Shown here: piece by piece, positions 55,979 through 64,000 of the stretch
Position numbering within the stretch: the first letter of the stretch is position 1
How the letters are laid out: the number at the start of each line of letters is the position of its first letter
From: Companilactobacillus farciminis KCTC 3681 = DSM 20184
Lineage (GTDB): Bacteria > Bacillota > Bacilli > Lactobacillales > Lactobacillaceae
Direction: 5' to 3'
NCBI RefSeq assembly: GCF_002706745.1
Contig: NZ_CP017702.1
Span: 2,418,001 to 2,482,000 of the forward strand
Length of the DNA stretch: 64,000 bases
Translations under genes and position numbers: made by a program
The notes under the pieces: model-generated
The model's input: the letters and a program-made list of their open reading frames with translations, nothing else
Told to the model about the DNA's origin: nothing
Database searches by the model: none

Positions 55979-57403
55979 TTATGCTTGACTAGTCTTTAAT
56001 TCTTTTTCTGATTCTTTATGAGCTTGATCCATGGCAGCTTCTTTAGCAATATCAGGATTCAACTTGTTATCCATCTTAACGAATGGGTAATAGATTGCTG
56101 TTGTTACTACAACGATAACTGCTTGGACAATTAATCCCTTGATTGAACCCGTATAAAGAAGTCCAGATAGTAATGCTGGCACTGTCCAAGGAACGTTATT
56201 AACAATAGGTCCTATGAATCCGACCTTCGTAAAGAATAATCCAATGTAAAATGCTAATGGTTGAGCAACTAACCAAGGAATGAAATACAAAGGATTCAAG
56301 ATAATAGGTAAACCGAAAGTTACTGGCTCTGAAATGTTGAAGATAGCTGGCATCAAGGAAATCTTAGAAACTTTCTTAGCAGCTGCTCTCTTTGAAAATA
56401 GGATCAAAGCTAGAACAGGTGATACAGAACATGAACCAGCGGCAACTGTTGAAAAGTTCATGAATAATGTTGAATAAATGTGTTGGGCTTGACCTAGCAT
56501 ATTTTGTGTATCGTTAATGTTCCATGTTAAACCAAAGATTGGTCCCCAAATTGATGTTGGGTGAATACCAAACCATTGAAGCAAACTCCATGTTGTTTGT
56601 GATACGAAAGCAAACAAACCTGTACCAGAAATAGCAAGAGCTGGTTTTTGTAACGCTGTTAATAGCAATTCGGGCATTGTCTCGCCAGTAAATGTAGTAC
56701 TTAAACCAGTTAAGATAATGAAAACACCCATTGTAACAACACCAGGAATCAATGATTCAAAACTACGTGCAACTGCAGGTGGAACTGAATCTGGCATTTT
56801 AATGGTAATGTTCTTTTCAAGAATCTTATTGTAAATCCAAACAGCAAAACCACTAATTAGTAAAGCTGCGAAGACACCTTTAGTACCGAAAAATGTTGTA
56901 TCAATGTAATTTAAAACATCAATAGGTTTCTTAGCACCGTCTGGTGTATATTGAAATTTCCATGGCATACAAATGAAAAATGCACCTAGAGCATATAGAA
57001 CTGAAGTCATATGTTCCTTACTCTTTGGGAAATATTTGCGTGAAAATGTATGTGAAAAAATAACTACTAATAATACCGCGAAGGTATTCAATGAACCATT
57101 TGAAACAAGTCCGATTAAATTACCAACGGTAGTCAATCCTTTAAATAATCCGGTTGTACTCCAAGCAGCCCAAGATCCAGCAATCAATCGGCCAAGTCCA
57201 AGACCTTGTTTACCAAAAATCAAACCATTGGTAGGATCAACAAAAACATTTTGAATCATAATCGCGAAACCAGCAATCATTGATGTTGCGGCAACAATGA
57301 TAAAGGAATCACGTAATGTTAAAAGTAATTTGTTCGCAGCGATTTTACCAGCAATTCTAGTAAAATTAGCTTGGAATTTTTGCATTCCACTACTCTTTCC
57401 CAT
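55979..57403 (-). CDS. PTS Lac/cellobiose-family EIIC permease
   Basis: This 474-residue membrane EIIC has SLMPAIFNISEPVTFGLPIILNP and WFGIHPTSIWGPIFG, hallmarks of the family, and about ten helices. It takes up a beta-glucoside-type sugar. It is a more divergent member than the EIIC at 6180. It starts 1 bp after the EIIB gene, and all three EII subunits are in one operon with GH1, kinase and esterase. Confidence 0.92.
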   Translation of the reverse strand: MGKSSGMQKFQANFTRIAGKIAANKLLLTLRDSFIIVAATSMIAGFAIMIQNVFVDPTNGLIFGKQGLGLGRLIAGSWAAWSTTGLFKGLTTVGNLIGLVSNGSLNTFAVLLVVIFSHTFSRKYFPKSKEHMTSVLYALGAFFICMPWKFQYTPDGAKKPIDVLNYIDTTFFGTKGVFAALLISGFAVWIYNKILEKNITIKMPDSVPPAVARSFESLIPGVVTMGVFIILTGLSTTFTGETMPELLLTALQKPALAISGTGLFAFVSQTTWSLLQWFGIHPTSIWGPIFGLTWNINDTQNMLGQAQHIYSTLFMNFSTVAAGSCSVSPVLALILFSKRAAAKKVSKISLMPAIFNISEPVTFGLPIILNPLYFIPWLVAQPLAFYIGLFFTKVGFIGPIVNNVPWTVPALLSGLLYTGSIKGLIVQAVIVVVTTAIYYPFVKMDNKLNPDIAKEAAMDQAHKESEKELKTSQA

Positions 57404-57404
57404 C

Positions 57405-57713
57405 TTAATCTATTCCCTTCTCTTTCAATGCGTTTACAAGAACTTCGCCGTCCATGCTTCCAAATTCTTGCATCGTCAACTGAATAACTTTGGTATTAGG
57501 ATGTCCTTCAACAGTTTGGTCAAAAGCCCAGGCAATTTGTGGGGCAAGTAAAATGACATCAACATCGTCCCCAACTTCATCTACCATACCGAAATCATAA
57601 GCATCAACCTTAACGTCCTTACCTTCAGCGTCATAAACTTTTTGCATTTTTGAACCAATCAAACTTGTGGAAAAACCTCCACTACAGAAAATAGCGATCT
57701 TTAATTGTTTCAT
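57405..57713 (-). CDS. PTS Lac/cellobiose-family EIIB component
   Basis: This 102-residue EIIB(Lac/Cel) has the P-loop-like active site KIAIFCSGGFSTSLIG (phosphocysteine about residue 10) and VILLAPQIAW. ATG 57713 follows GGGGG, 7 nt upstream; a 20-residue ORF extension has no site and runs into the promoter. It is the first gene of the operon. Confidence 0.92.
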   Translation of the reverse strand: MKQLKIAIFCSGGFSTSLIGSKMQKVYDAEGKDVKVDAYDFGMVDEVGDDVDVILLAPQIAWAFDQTVEGHPNTKVIQLTMQEFGSMDGEVLVNALKEKGID

Positions 57714-57730
57714 GATGAAACCCCCTTCGT

Positions 57731-57799
57731 TTGTTAACGCTTTCAGTATAAATGCATATACATTTGAAGTCAATACTAATGTGACAATTGTTATAACAA
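57731..57799 (-). promoter_or_regulatory. Promoter, cre and GntR operator of the GH1 PTS operon
   Basis: Minus-strand -35 TTGACT (57768-57773) and -10 TATACT (57745-57750) have a 17-nt spacer. A cre-like box (57731-57745, TTGTTAACGCTTTCA on the plus strand, one mismatch) covers the start site. A palindrome TTGTTATAACAA (57788-57799) lies just upstream of the -35 and recurs in front of the GntR gene. Confidence 0.75.
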
Positions 57800-57886
57800 A
57801 TTATCTCTAATTGAGCATATATCTGACGTATAGCTACTCTAACAACGTTTATAAGTTGTCCTATATTGACATCAAAGACAAAAAAA

Positions 57887-57914
57887 CACAAATCCATCTA
57901 TAAATGAATTTGTG
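57887..57914 (-). terminator. Terminator of gntR gene 2
   Basis: CACAAATCCAT and ATGAATTTGTG form an 11-bp stem with one wobble and a U-tract on the minus strand, 20 bp after the stop. Confidence 0.8.
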
Positions 57915-57933
57915 CTTCTCATCTTTTTTAATA

Positions 57934-58629
57934 TCAAATTGCTTCGTGTATTGAAAACTGTGACGACCGAATATAAGTATACGCATACTCAAAAATTTGA
58001 CCATTATCTAAAAATGAACGTTGTTCAACTGTTAATAATGGCTCTGGTTTTGGTAAATCCAACAATCCAGAAGTTTCCTCATTAGATATTTCCGAAGAAA
58101 TCGTTCTAATTGCGCTATCAATTGTGAAACCCAAATCTTTTTCAATAAAATCATAAATTGATCCCATTAAAGAGTTCATTTGCATACCTTGAATAATCTT
58201 GACTGGCATAAAAATATTCTGCAGAGCAATTATTCTATCTCCATCCATAATCAAACGTTCTACTTCATAGGTTAAATCAAATTGATTAATATTCATTTGA
58301 TTCATTACCACTGGACTGGGCTTACTAACGCCAAAATTTATCAGCCTTACTTGATACTTATTAAAATCAAAAATTTCTACCGAACGTCTTACTTCGTTTC
58401 TTTCTCCAGGATGGTTATCTTTTACAAAGGTACCTGATCCTTGAATTCTATAGATTAAACCTTCATTAACTAATATATCTAGTGCTTTTCTAACCGTAAT
58501 TCGACTAACATTCAAAGTTTTAGCAATTGCAGTTTCTTGCGGTAATTGCTCATTTATTTTGTATTCTTTTTCCAGTATTTGTTGTCTTAAACGATTCGCC
58601 ACAATCACATATTTGGGCGTCTCTTTCAT
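57934..58629 (-). CDS. GntR-family (HutC/UTRA) transcriptional regulator
   Basis: This 231-residue regulator has a winged helix (about 1-70; LPQETAIAKTLNVSRITVRKALDIL) and UTRA domain (about 85-231). Equal in length to the regulator at 7529 but different in sequence. Its own leader has the 16-bp palindrome shared, in its 12-bp core, with the operon promoter, so it should autoregulate and control the downstream PTS genes. GGAGG precedes the ATG. Confidence 0.9.
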   Translation of the reverse strand: MKETPKYVIVANRLRQQILEKEYKINEQLPQETAIAKTLNVSRITVRKALDILVNEGLIYRIQGSGTFVKDNHPGERNEVRRSVEIFDFNKYQVRLINFGVSKPSPVVMNQMNINQFDLTYEVERLIMDGDRIIALQNIFMPVKIIQGMQMNSLMGSIYDFIEKDLGFTIDSAIRTISSEISNEETSGLLDLPKPEPLLTVEQRSFLDNGQIFEYAYTYIRSSQFSIHEAI

Positions 58630-58656
58630 TTATCTGCCTCCGATGTTGTCTCTAAC

Positions 58657-58672
58657 ATTTGTTATAACAAAT
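58657..58672. promoter_or_regulatory. GntR autoregulatory palindrome
   Basis: ATTTGTTATAACAAAT is a perfect 16-bp palindrome 27 bp upstream of gntR; its 12-bp core TTGTTATAACAA is repeated at 57788-57799. Confidence 0.75.
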
Positions 58673-58763
58673 ATTTACTTGCATTAGAATCATTATAACT
58701 CACATCAAATATAAATCGTACTCTTTGTAATCATTCAATCAAAATATTTATTTTTTAACAACT

Positions 58764-58798
58764 AAAAAAACAAGCTACCAAAAGTCACTGGTAACTCG
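58764..58798 (-). terminator. Terminator of GH13 gene 2
   Basis: A 10-bp stem with two wobble pairs (58771-58780 with 58789-58798) is followed on the minus strand by TTTTTTT. Confidence 0.75.
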
Positions 58799-58819
58799 TT
58801 AACGTGTTTATAGAAAGTT

Positions 58820-60493
58820 TTATCTAAATAAATATACTTTCGATTCATAAGGTCTCAAGTTCATATTCTTATCATCATCGTAATTGCCGATCAACAACTG
58901 ACCATCCTTTTGACCGTAGTCTCGCGTAAGTTCTTTAGCCGTGAAGTTGCTGATAACTAACAAAGTCTCACCGTTATAGCGACGTTTATAAGCAAATACT
59001 TCCTCATCTTCTGGGTCCAACAACTCGTAATCACCATAAACAATCAAATCGCTCTTGTGACGTAACTCAATCAACTTTTTATAGTAACTAAAGACTGAAT
59101 TACTATCTTCAATTTGGTCTCTAGCGTTGATTGCTTGGTAATTAGGATTCAACTCAAACCAAGGTTTCCCACTAGTAAAGCCAGCATTTTTAGTTTTATC
59201 CCATTGCATTGGTGTTCTAGCGTTATCTCTGGATTTATAGGACAAATATTTCAACATTGAATCTTTATCAACAATCTTCTCATCGTCTACGAATTCATGA
59301 TAAGCATTCAAAGATTCCAAATCTTCAAACTGTGAAAGTTTCGAATAATGAACATTGGTCATGCCTAATTCTTCACCTTCATAAACGTAAGGAGTTCCTT
59401 GCATCATGTGCAAAGTAGTTCCCAACATTTTGGCAGCTTTATCACGGTACTTAGGATCATCATTTCCAAATCTAGAAACCGCTCTTGGTTGATCATGATT
59501 GTTCCAATACAAACTATTCCAGCCTTTGCCATCGAGTTCATTTTCCCAAGTACTCAATGACTTCTTCAACTCAACTAATTTAATTGGCTTGTCATACCAT
59601 TTGCCTAAACGTTTATCCGGATTTCCTGACAAAGTTACGTGGTCAAATTGAAAGACCATATTCAATTCATGTGAATCTAAGCCGGTGTATTTAATAGCAT
59701 CTTCAGGCGTTGAATCAGGCATTTCACCAACCGTCATAACGTCATATTTTGATAAAACCTTTTGATTCATTTCTTGCAAGAATTCATTCAAACGTGGTCC
59801 ATCGGCAACTACTTTACCAACATCAGCGTATTTTTCATCGGGAGCTTTTTGACCATCAGGTAGTCCTTGTGGTTTGGAAATTAAATTGATAACGTCCATT
59901 CTAAAACCATCGACGCCTTTATCAAGCCAAAAGCGCATAATACTCCAAACTTCATCACGAACTTTAGGATTTTCCCAATTCAAATCTGGTTGTCCTTCAG
60001 CGAATAGGTGTAAGTAATACTGCCCAGTCGTTTCATCGAATTTCCAAGTTGAACCATTGAAATAAGAACCCCAATTATTAGGTTCATGACCATCTACTGG
60101 ATCACGCCATACATAGTAGTCACGATATGGATTATCTTTTGATTTTTTGCTCTCTTGGAACCATTTATTTTGATCAGAAGTATGATTTACGACTAGATCC
60201 ATCATGATTTTTAAACCTAGGCTGTGTGCTCTTTGAAGCATCTGGTCAAAATCATCCATCGTTCCATATTCTGGTTGAATACTGCGATAATCGCTAATAT
60301 CATAACCATTATCTTTATCAGGTGACTTATAAATTGGGTTCAGCCAAATAACATCAGCGCCTAAATCCTTGATATAAGCTAAACGACTAGTCAAACCTGG
60401 TAAATCACCAATACCATCATTATTACTATCTTGATAACTTCTTGGATAAACTTGATAAACGACTGATTTCTTCCACCAATCACTTTTTGCCAT
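58820..60493 (-). CDS. GH13_31 alpha-glucosidase / oligo-1,6-glucosidase (copy 2)
   Basis: This 557-residue paralogue of the 44236 gene has identical motif architecture (DGFRMDVINLI, MTVGEMPD, NNHDQPRAVSRF) and no length change. Codon-level differences are spread along the gene. It is a single-gene unit between the YibF gene (74 bp upstream) and a terminator. GAGGGGG precedes the ATG. Its cytoplasmic function is probably hydrolysis of isomaltose or short alpha-1,6 or alpha-1,4 glucosides. Confidence 0.92.
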   Translation of the reverse strand: MAKSDWWKKSVVYQVYPRSYQDSNNDGIGDLPGLTSRLAYIKDLGADVIWLNPIYKSPDKDNGYDISDYRSIQPEYGTMDDFDQMLQRAHSLGLKIMMDLVVNHTSDQNKWFQESKKSKDNPYRDYYVWRDPVDGHEPNNWGSYFNGSTWKFDETTGQYYLHLFAEGQPDLNWENPKVRDEVWSIMRFWLDKGVDGFRMDVINLISKPQGLPDGQKAPDEKYADVGKVVADGPRLNEFLQEMNQKVLSKYDVMTVGEMPDSTPEDAIKYTGLDSHELNMVFQFDHVTLSGNPDKRLGKWYDKPIKLVELKKSLSTWENELDGKGWNSLYWNNHDQPRAVSRFGNDDPKYRDKAAKMLGTTLHMMQGTPYVYEGEELGMTNVHYSKLSQFEDLESLNAYHEFVDDEKIVDKDSMLKYLSYKSRDNARTPMQWDKTKNAGFTSGKPWFELNPNYQAINARDQIEDSNSVFSYYKKLIELRHKSDLIVYGDYELLDPEDEEVFAYKRRYNGETLLVISNFTAKELTRDYGQKDGQLLIGNYDDDKNMNLRPYESKVYLFR

Positions 60494-60567
60494 TTTCGAA
60501 TTCCCCCTCTTAGAACATTAACTTCATTCTAAGAGCAAATTTAAAAATTGACAACGGTTACAGAATT

Positions 60568-61317
60568 TTAGTTAGCGGTAACTTTTTTCGATCCTCGATA
60601 AACTAAATAAGAAGTAATCGGCACCGTTAAAATAACGCCAATCGTACAGATCAAAGTAGTCAACACCTCTGCCACCACCAACTTATCATTCACGATTTCA
60701 CCGACACCATATCCTAGTGAGTGAATCACAAAGAACAATGGGAATGTCGATGAGAAGAAGTTGAACAAAAGCGTATTAGTTTGCGTGTTCAAAATCTTAT
60801 TACCTACAGAAAAACCATCGTTAAAAATTTCTGTTGGCGTCAAAGTAGGTTTATTTTCGACGATTTCATTCAAACCACTCGTAATAGCAACACTAGTTTC
60901 TGAGATAACTCCCAAACTGTTAATTACAATAATAGAAATGGCCAGTTGTGGATACGATATTCCGGCTGCTAACGAGAAGGATTCCAATTCATCCTGATTT
61001 TCCGCTGCTAGACCTTGAGCATTGGCCCAAAATTCCAAAGGTACGGTAATTAATAAGATCACTACCATTATCAATAGTGAGGTCTTAAAAGCTGTGCTAG
61101 CAGTCTTAGTATTATCAACGTTCATATAAATCGCTACAACTAAAATTACCATGGCGATGATTCCAGTCGTGATCAAGATATTGAAACCATCCGCAATCAG
61201 TATCAACAATGCCAACACTGAAATCACATTGATGCCTAATCCAAATAATAAAGTCAAACCTCGTGTTCCCATAACGATCAATAACAAAACAACGAAGGTC
61301 AAAAATAGATACAACAT
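60568..61317 (-). CDS. YibE/F-like membrane protein, shorter subunit
   Basis: This 249-residue YibE/F-family membrane protein has about seven hydrophobic helices and the family region ISYPQLAISIIVINSLGVISETSVAITSG. Function is unknown. Its start overlaps the stop of the longer YibE/F gene (TAATG), so the two are coupled and may form a heteromer. Its 3' end is duplicated at 51410. Confidence 0.85.
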   Translation of the reverse strand: MLYLFLTFVVLLLIVMGTRGLTLLFGLGINVISVLALLILIADGFNILITTGIIAMVILVVAIYMNVDNTKTASTAFKTSLLIMVVILLITVPLEFWANAQGLAAENQDELESFSLAAGISYPQLAISIIVINSLGVISETSVAITSGLNEIVENKPTLTPTEIFNDGFSVGNKILNTQTNTLLFNFFSSTFPLFFVIHSLGYGVGEIVNDKLVVAEVLTTLICTIGVILTVPITSYLVYRGSKKVTAN

Positions 61318-62387
61318 TATTTCACCTTCCTTGTAATTATTCGACTAGCAATAAAGCTCGTCACTGGTACGGTCAAAACAATGCCAATCGCACTGATCAA
61401 CAATTGAGTAATTCCTAAACTCAAGGTCATATTCAACGTATAACCTACCGGGTTGCCATTACTCAAGTACAGTAAGACCACATTCAAGTCTTCGGCAATA
61501 ACGATAAACAACAAGATATTGATCAATGGTCCAATTAATTCCTTACCGATATTGATACCGGATTTAAACAACTTACTTTCAGCAATATCTTCGACTTCTT
61601 TTTTCATTTCAATCAATGACGACGAAATATCCATCGTTTCATCCAAAATAACACCTAAGACACTGAAGATAACTTGTGACAAAAAGACGCCTAAGTACGG
61701 TTGCAATTCAAAATCCGTAAACTCCAGATGGATTCCACTGTAATTGGACAATCCTAAAACAAAAATGCTCAACAAAATCGCTACTGTCGTTGATAAGACG
61801 GTACTTGAGTATGCCATCAAAGCTTGATAACTCGGTCCTAAAATAACTAATAACGCCGTTGCGGATATCAGCAAAGCCGTTATAACGGTTAATGGCAATA
61901 AAATACTATCGTGTGTTTTTATAATAATTTGAATAAATCCATAGTAAATTACAGCATTGATCAAAACACTGATGAATAACCGTTTGCGGTCAAATTTCAT
62001 ATAAAACAGTAAGAAAACCACTAACCCAACGGTAAAGACAATACTAGTATCACGTTTAATATTTTGCGGAGTATAATTTTTTCCTGATTTAGTCAAGATC
62101 ACTTGTTGACCCTTCGTATATTTCGTATCGATCAACTGTGACTTGTAATACGTATTTCTAAAAGTTACTTTTTCATGCTTACGATTCAATAAAATTCCAC
62201 TGACACGTTGTGTAACCTGAGTGTCGCTATTTTTATATTGATCCGTCGAGGTACTCTTATGCAAGACTTCTACTTCTTGAACTTTCATAACTGGATTTTC
62301 GTACAAGAAGCTGTCGAAATGAGTAAAGACCGTTGCCAGAATGACTAACAGTCCAACCAATAAGAGCATTCGTATATTTTTTTTCAT
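61317..62387 (-). CDS. YibE/F-like membrane protein, longer subunit
   Basis: This 356-residue protein has an N-terminal membrane helix (about 5-25), an extracytoplasmic beta-rich domain (about 30-115; QVTQRVSGILLNRKHEKVTF, KGQQVILTKSGKNY), then about eight helices with ILDETMDISSSLIEMKKEV, a YibE/F family segment. ATG 62387 after GAGGAA is preferred to ATG 62402, which has no spacing for a site. It is divergent from the ABC importer leader. Function unknown. Confidence 0.85.
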   Translation of the reverse strand: MKKNIRMLLLVGLLVILATVFTHFDSFLYENPVMKVQEVEVLHKSTSTDQYKNSDTQVTQRVSGILLNRKHEKVTFRNTYYKSQLIDTKYTKGQQVILTKSGKNYTPQNIKRDTSIVFTVGLVVFLLFYMKFDRKRLFISVLINAVIYYGFIQIIIKTHDSILLPLTVITALLISATALLVILGPSYQALMAYSSTVLSTTVAILLSIFVLGLSNYSGIHLEFTDFELQPYLGVFLSQVIFSVLGVILDETMDISSSLIEMKKEVEDIAESKLFKSGINIGKELIGPLINILLFIVIAEDLNVVLLYLSNGNPVGYTLNMTLSLGITQLLISAIGIVLTVPVTSFIASRIITRKVK

Positions 62388-62471
62388 AAAAATTCCTCGC
62401 ATTTCTGCTGATGTCTACATTATATGTTTTTTCAGAAAAATGTTAATAATTTTCTTATTATTAATTTGTGG

Positions 62472-62500
62472 TTGACAATATACGATTATTGAAATATATT
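62472..62500 (+). promoter_or_regulatory. Strong sigma-A promoter of the trpX-like operon
   Basis: TTGACA (62472-62477), 17-nt spacer, TATATT (62495-62500). Transcription should start near 62507, 25 bp before the leader ORF. Confidence 0.85.
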
Positions 62501-62531
62501 TGAGACATCAAATTTGTTAGGAGAAAATATT

Positions 62532-62585
62532 ATGAAATCATTTAACTCTCTAAACATCGTAAACGTTCGTTGGCAAAGCCGATAA
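62532..62585 (+). CDS. 17-residue leader peptide with one Trp codon
   Basis: ATG at 62532 follows AGGAGA at good spacing and encodes MKSFNSLNIVNVRWQSR, then TAA at 62583-62585. TGG at 62571-62573 is four codons before the stop. The ORF lies between a strong promoter and two terminators upstream of a TrpX-like ABC importer, the classic layout for attenuation. Whether translation stalling controls the downstream genes is inferred. Confidence 0.6.
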   Translation: MKSFNSLNIVNVRWQSR

Positions 62586-62593
62586 TTCAGATT

Positions 62594-62639
62594 GGTCCGA
62601 GATGGATTCAGTCTGAAGTGGATTGAATCCGTGTCGGCC
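62594..62639 (+). promoter_or_regulatory. Leader hairpin between leader ORF and first terminator
   Basis: An outer pairing GGTCCGA/TCGGCC (one bulge) and inner GGATTCA/TGAATCC make a long hairpin starting 8 nt after the leader stop. GCCGA at the leader ORF end can alternatively pair with TCGGC at 62634, which would couple ribosome position to folding. Confidence 0.5.
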
Positions 62640-62661
62640 TATTAAACTATGAAATTTTAAG

Positions 62662-62711
62662 CCCGCATGGATAAGTTTTTAACAATTTAGCCATGTGGGT
62701 ATTTTATTTTT
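62662..62711 (+). terminator. Leader terminator 1
   Basis: CCCGCATGG (62662-62670) pairs with CCATGTGGG (62691-62699), 9 bp with one G-U, followed by TATTTTATTTTT. Confidence 0.75.
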
Positions 62712-62712
62712 A

Positions 62713-62749
62713 AAGACAATCCCACAAAATTCTGGGGTTGTCTTTTTTA
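62713..62749 (+). terminator. Leader terminator 2
   Basis: AAGACAATCCC pairs with GGGGTTGTCTT (11 bp, one wobble) and is followed by TTTTTAT, ending 4 nt before the ribosome binding site of the trpX-like gene. Either transcription attenuation or occlusion of initiation is possible. Confidence 0.75.
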
Positions 62750-62767
62750 TTCGGGGGAGATTTTACG

Positions 62768-63775
62768 ATGAAACATACGAGAAGACTTTACGTAACACTT
62801 ATAGCACTAGCAATGTTCTTGATTTTTGCATATTTTTACACGGGGAGAGCTGATACACAGAAACAAAATGCCATCCCTAAAGTTGGTATCTTACAATTGA
62901 TGTCGCATCCAGCTTTGGACCAAATCAACAAGGGAATCAACGATACTTTGAAGAAAAATGGTTATATTGATGGCAAGAATGTCAAAATCGAATTCCAAAA
63001 TGCCCAAAATGATCAAAGTAATCTACGGACTATCAGTAAACAATTTGTTCAAGATAACGTCGATGTAGCTGTTGGTATCGCTACTCCATCAGTTCAATCA
63101 CTCAAGAATGCCACTTCAAAGATTCCTATCGTCATGGGGGCTGTCACTGATCCAGAAGGTGCCGGTATCATCAGTAACAATAATAAACCAGGCAAGAATA
63201 TCACTGGTGTTTCTGATCAAGCGCCACTTGAAGCTCAACTTCAATTAATGAAACAAGTTATTCCCAATCTCAAAACTATCGGTATTATTTATACATCCAG
63301 CGACGCATCCGCAACTAGTCAAATGAAGAAAATGCAAAAGCTCGCTAAGAAACAAGGTTTCAATGTTAAAGTTTCCAGTATCAATTCCGTCAACGATATC
63401 CAACAAGTCGGAACTGCTTTGGCAGAAAGTGTTCAAACAATCTACGTTCCAACTGACAATACCGTTGCTTCTGGTATGAAACTACTATCTTCTATCGCAA
63501 CTAAACAAAACATCGCCGTTTTCCCAGCCGCTACAACCATGGTTAAAGATGGTGGACTAGCAACAGTTGGTTTGAGCCAATACGAACTAGGTGAAGAAAC
63601 TGGTAAACATGTTGTCAGAATTCTCGAACACAAAGAAGATCCTGCGACAACACCTGTTACTTTCATGAAGAAAGGCCACTTGATGCTCAACGAAAAGATG
63701 GCTAAGAAACTCAATATTCAATTCTCTGACTCACTTATCAAACAAGCTCAAAAGAAAGGACAAATAATCAAATGA
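62768..63775 (+). CDS. ABC transporter substrate-binding protein, TrpX-like
   Basis: This 335-residue protein of the ABC_sub_bind family has an N-terminal membrane anchor/signal helix (about 7-24, no lipobox Cys), then a two-lobed binding domain (PKVGILQLMSHPALDQINKG; MGAVTDPEGAGII; TDNTVASGMKLL). TrpX proteins bind tryptophan or other aromatic amino acids for the TrpXYZ importer. ATG 62768 follows GGGGGAGA; the ORF extension upstream falls in terminator 2. The TGA overlaps the permease ATG. Confidence 0.85.
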   Translation: MKHTRRLYVTLIALAMFLIFAYFYTGRADTQKQNAIPKVGILQLMSHPALDQINKGINDTLKKNGYIDGKNVKIEFQNAQNDQSNLRTISKQFVQDNVDVAVGIATPSVQSLKNATSKIPIVMGAVTDPEGAGIISNNNKPGKNITGVSDQAPLEAQLQLMKQVIPNLKTIGIIYTSSDASATSQMKKMQKLAKKQGFNVKVSSINSVNDIQQVGTALAESVQTIYVPTDNTVASGMKLLSSIATKQNIAVFPAATTMVKDGGLATVGLSQYELGEETGKHVVRILEHKEDPATTPVTFMKKGHLMLNEKMAKKLNIQFSDSLIKQAQKKGQIIK

Positions 63776-64000
63776 ATCTAATCGTCTCTACTATCAGTCA
63801 AGGTTTCATCTGGTCCATCATGGCTATCGGATTGTTCATCACTTTCAGAATCCTCGACTTTCCTGATATGACCGTTGAAGGAAGTTTCCCATTGGGTGCT
63901 GTAACAGCCGTCAGTCTAATTCAAAGTGGTCATTCAACGCTATATTCACTCTTAATTGCCTTTATCTTCGGATGTTTAGCTGGTTTCGCAACAGCTTTTC
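63772..64000 (+). CDS. ABC transporter permease (TrpY-like), 3' truncated by window edge
   Basis: The frame opens at ATG 63772, overlapping the previous stop by 4 bp (ATGA), and is open to the window end (76 codons). It begins MNLIVSTISQGFIWS and reads ITFRILDFPDMTVEGSF, typical of the branched-chain-type permease paired with TrpX. Three hydrophobic helices are visible. The ATPase gene presumably follows. Confidence 0.85.
   Translation, partial: MNLIVSTISQGFIWSIMAIGLFITFRILDFPDMTVEGSFPLGAVTAVSLIQSGHSTLYSLLIAFIFGCLAGFATAF

Noticed and set aside
62532..62768. T-box riboswitch upstream of the trpX-like gene
   Set aside because: The conserved T-box core (TGGNACCGCG-like) is absent and the Trp codon lies in a well-placed small ORF; attenuation by a leader peptide fits better.

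Overview
The window looks like a chromosome segment of a low-GC Gram-positive lactic acid bacterium of the Lactobacillaceae. Support comes from AT-rich DNA with AGGAGG-type ribosome binding sites, many PTS operons, near-consensus CcpA (cre) boxes, an H2O2-forming type glycerol-3-phosphate oxidase with the lactic-acid-bacterial insertion, and LevR/sigma-54 controlled mannose-family PTS genes. A Companilactobacillus-like host is a guess from gene content. I see no rRNA, tRNA, CRISPR array, phage or intact insertion sequence.

Layout: (1) 1-460, the 3' end of a glycerophosphodiesterase. (2) 558-8224, a GntR-controlled operon with an orphan Lac-family EIIC, a small membrane protein, a MupG-type (DUF871) hydrolase, an amidohydrolase/deacetylase, a DgaE-type PLP ammonia lyase, a DgaF-type KDGP aldolase, a KDG-kinase-like sugar kinase and a solo XRE regulator. 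Together these suggest conversion of an amino-sugar (acid) compound to pyruvate and glyceraldehyde-3-P. (3) 8380-14709, a mannose-family PTS with a FrlB/GfrF-like SIS protein; its LevR-type activator is broken by an internal deletion removing the sigma-54 contact loop and Walker B. (4) 14903-21886, a second mannose-family PTS with an intact LevR-type activator and a GH13 alpha-glucosidase carrying an in-frame amber codon. Both PTS operons have matching -24/-12 promoters.

(5) 22034-26366, apbE, glpO and glpK for glycerol oxidation. (6) 26500-35837, an acyl-CoA/redox island: FabK/NMO-like flavoprotein, alpha/beta hydrolase, LysR regulator, Pct-type CoA-transferase, trans-2-enoyl-CoA reductase, GlpF, crotonase and MaoC hydratase. 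An inverted repeat ATAAC-N5-GTTAT recurs in its intergenic regions and may be the LysR operator. The enzymes could form an electron sink that reduces hydroxy or enoic acids as CoA thioesters while glycerol is oxidised. (7) 36174-37834, an aldo/keto reductase and a flavodoxin-fold quinone/azo reductase.

(8) 37886-51159, two parallel phospho-alpha-glucoside modules, each with a GH4 enzyme, an EIICB permease and an RpiR regulator. They share one EIIA(Glc) gene and also contain a GH13 glucosidase, a HAD phosphatase, a fumarase/ASL-superfamily lyase and an unknown membrane protein. (9) 51410-51569, a 160-bp 95%-identical relic of the yibF-like gene at 60568-61317. (10) 51874-58629, a GntR-controlled Lac-family PTS operon with GH1, ROK kinase and SGNH esterase. 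(11) 58820-62387, a second GH13 copy and a YibE/YibF pair. (12) 62472-64000, a TrpX-type ABC importer preceded by a 17-codon Trp-containing leader ORF and two tandem terminators.
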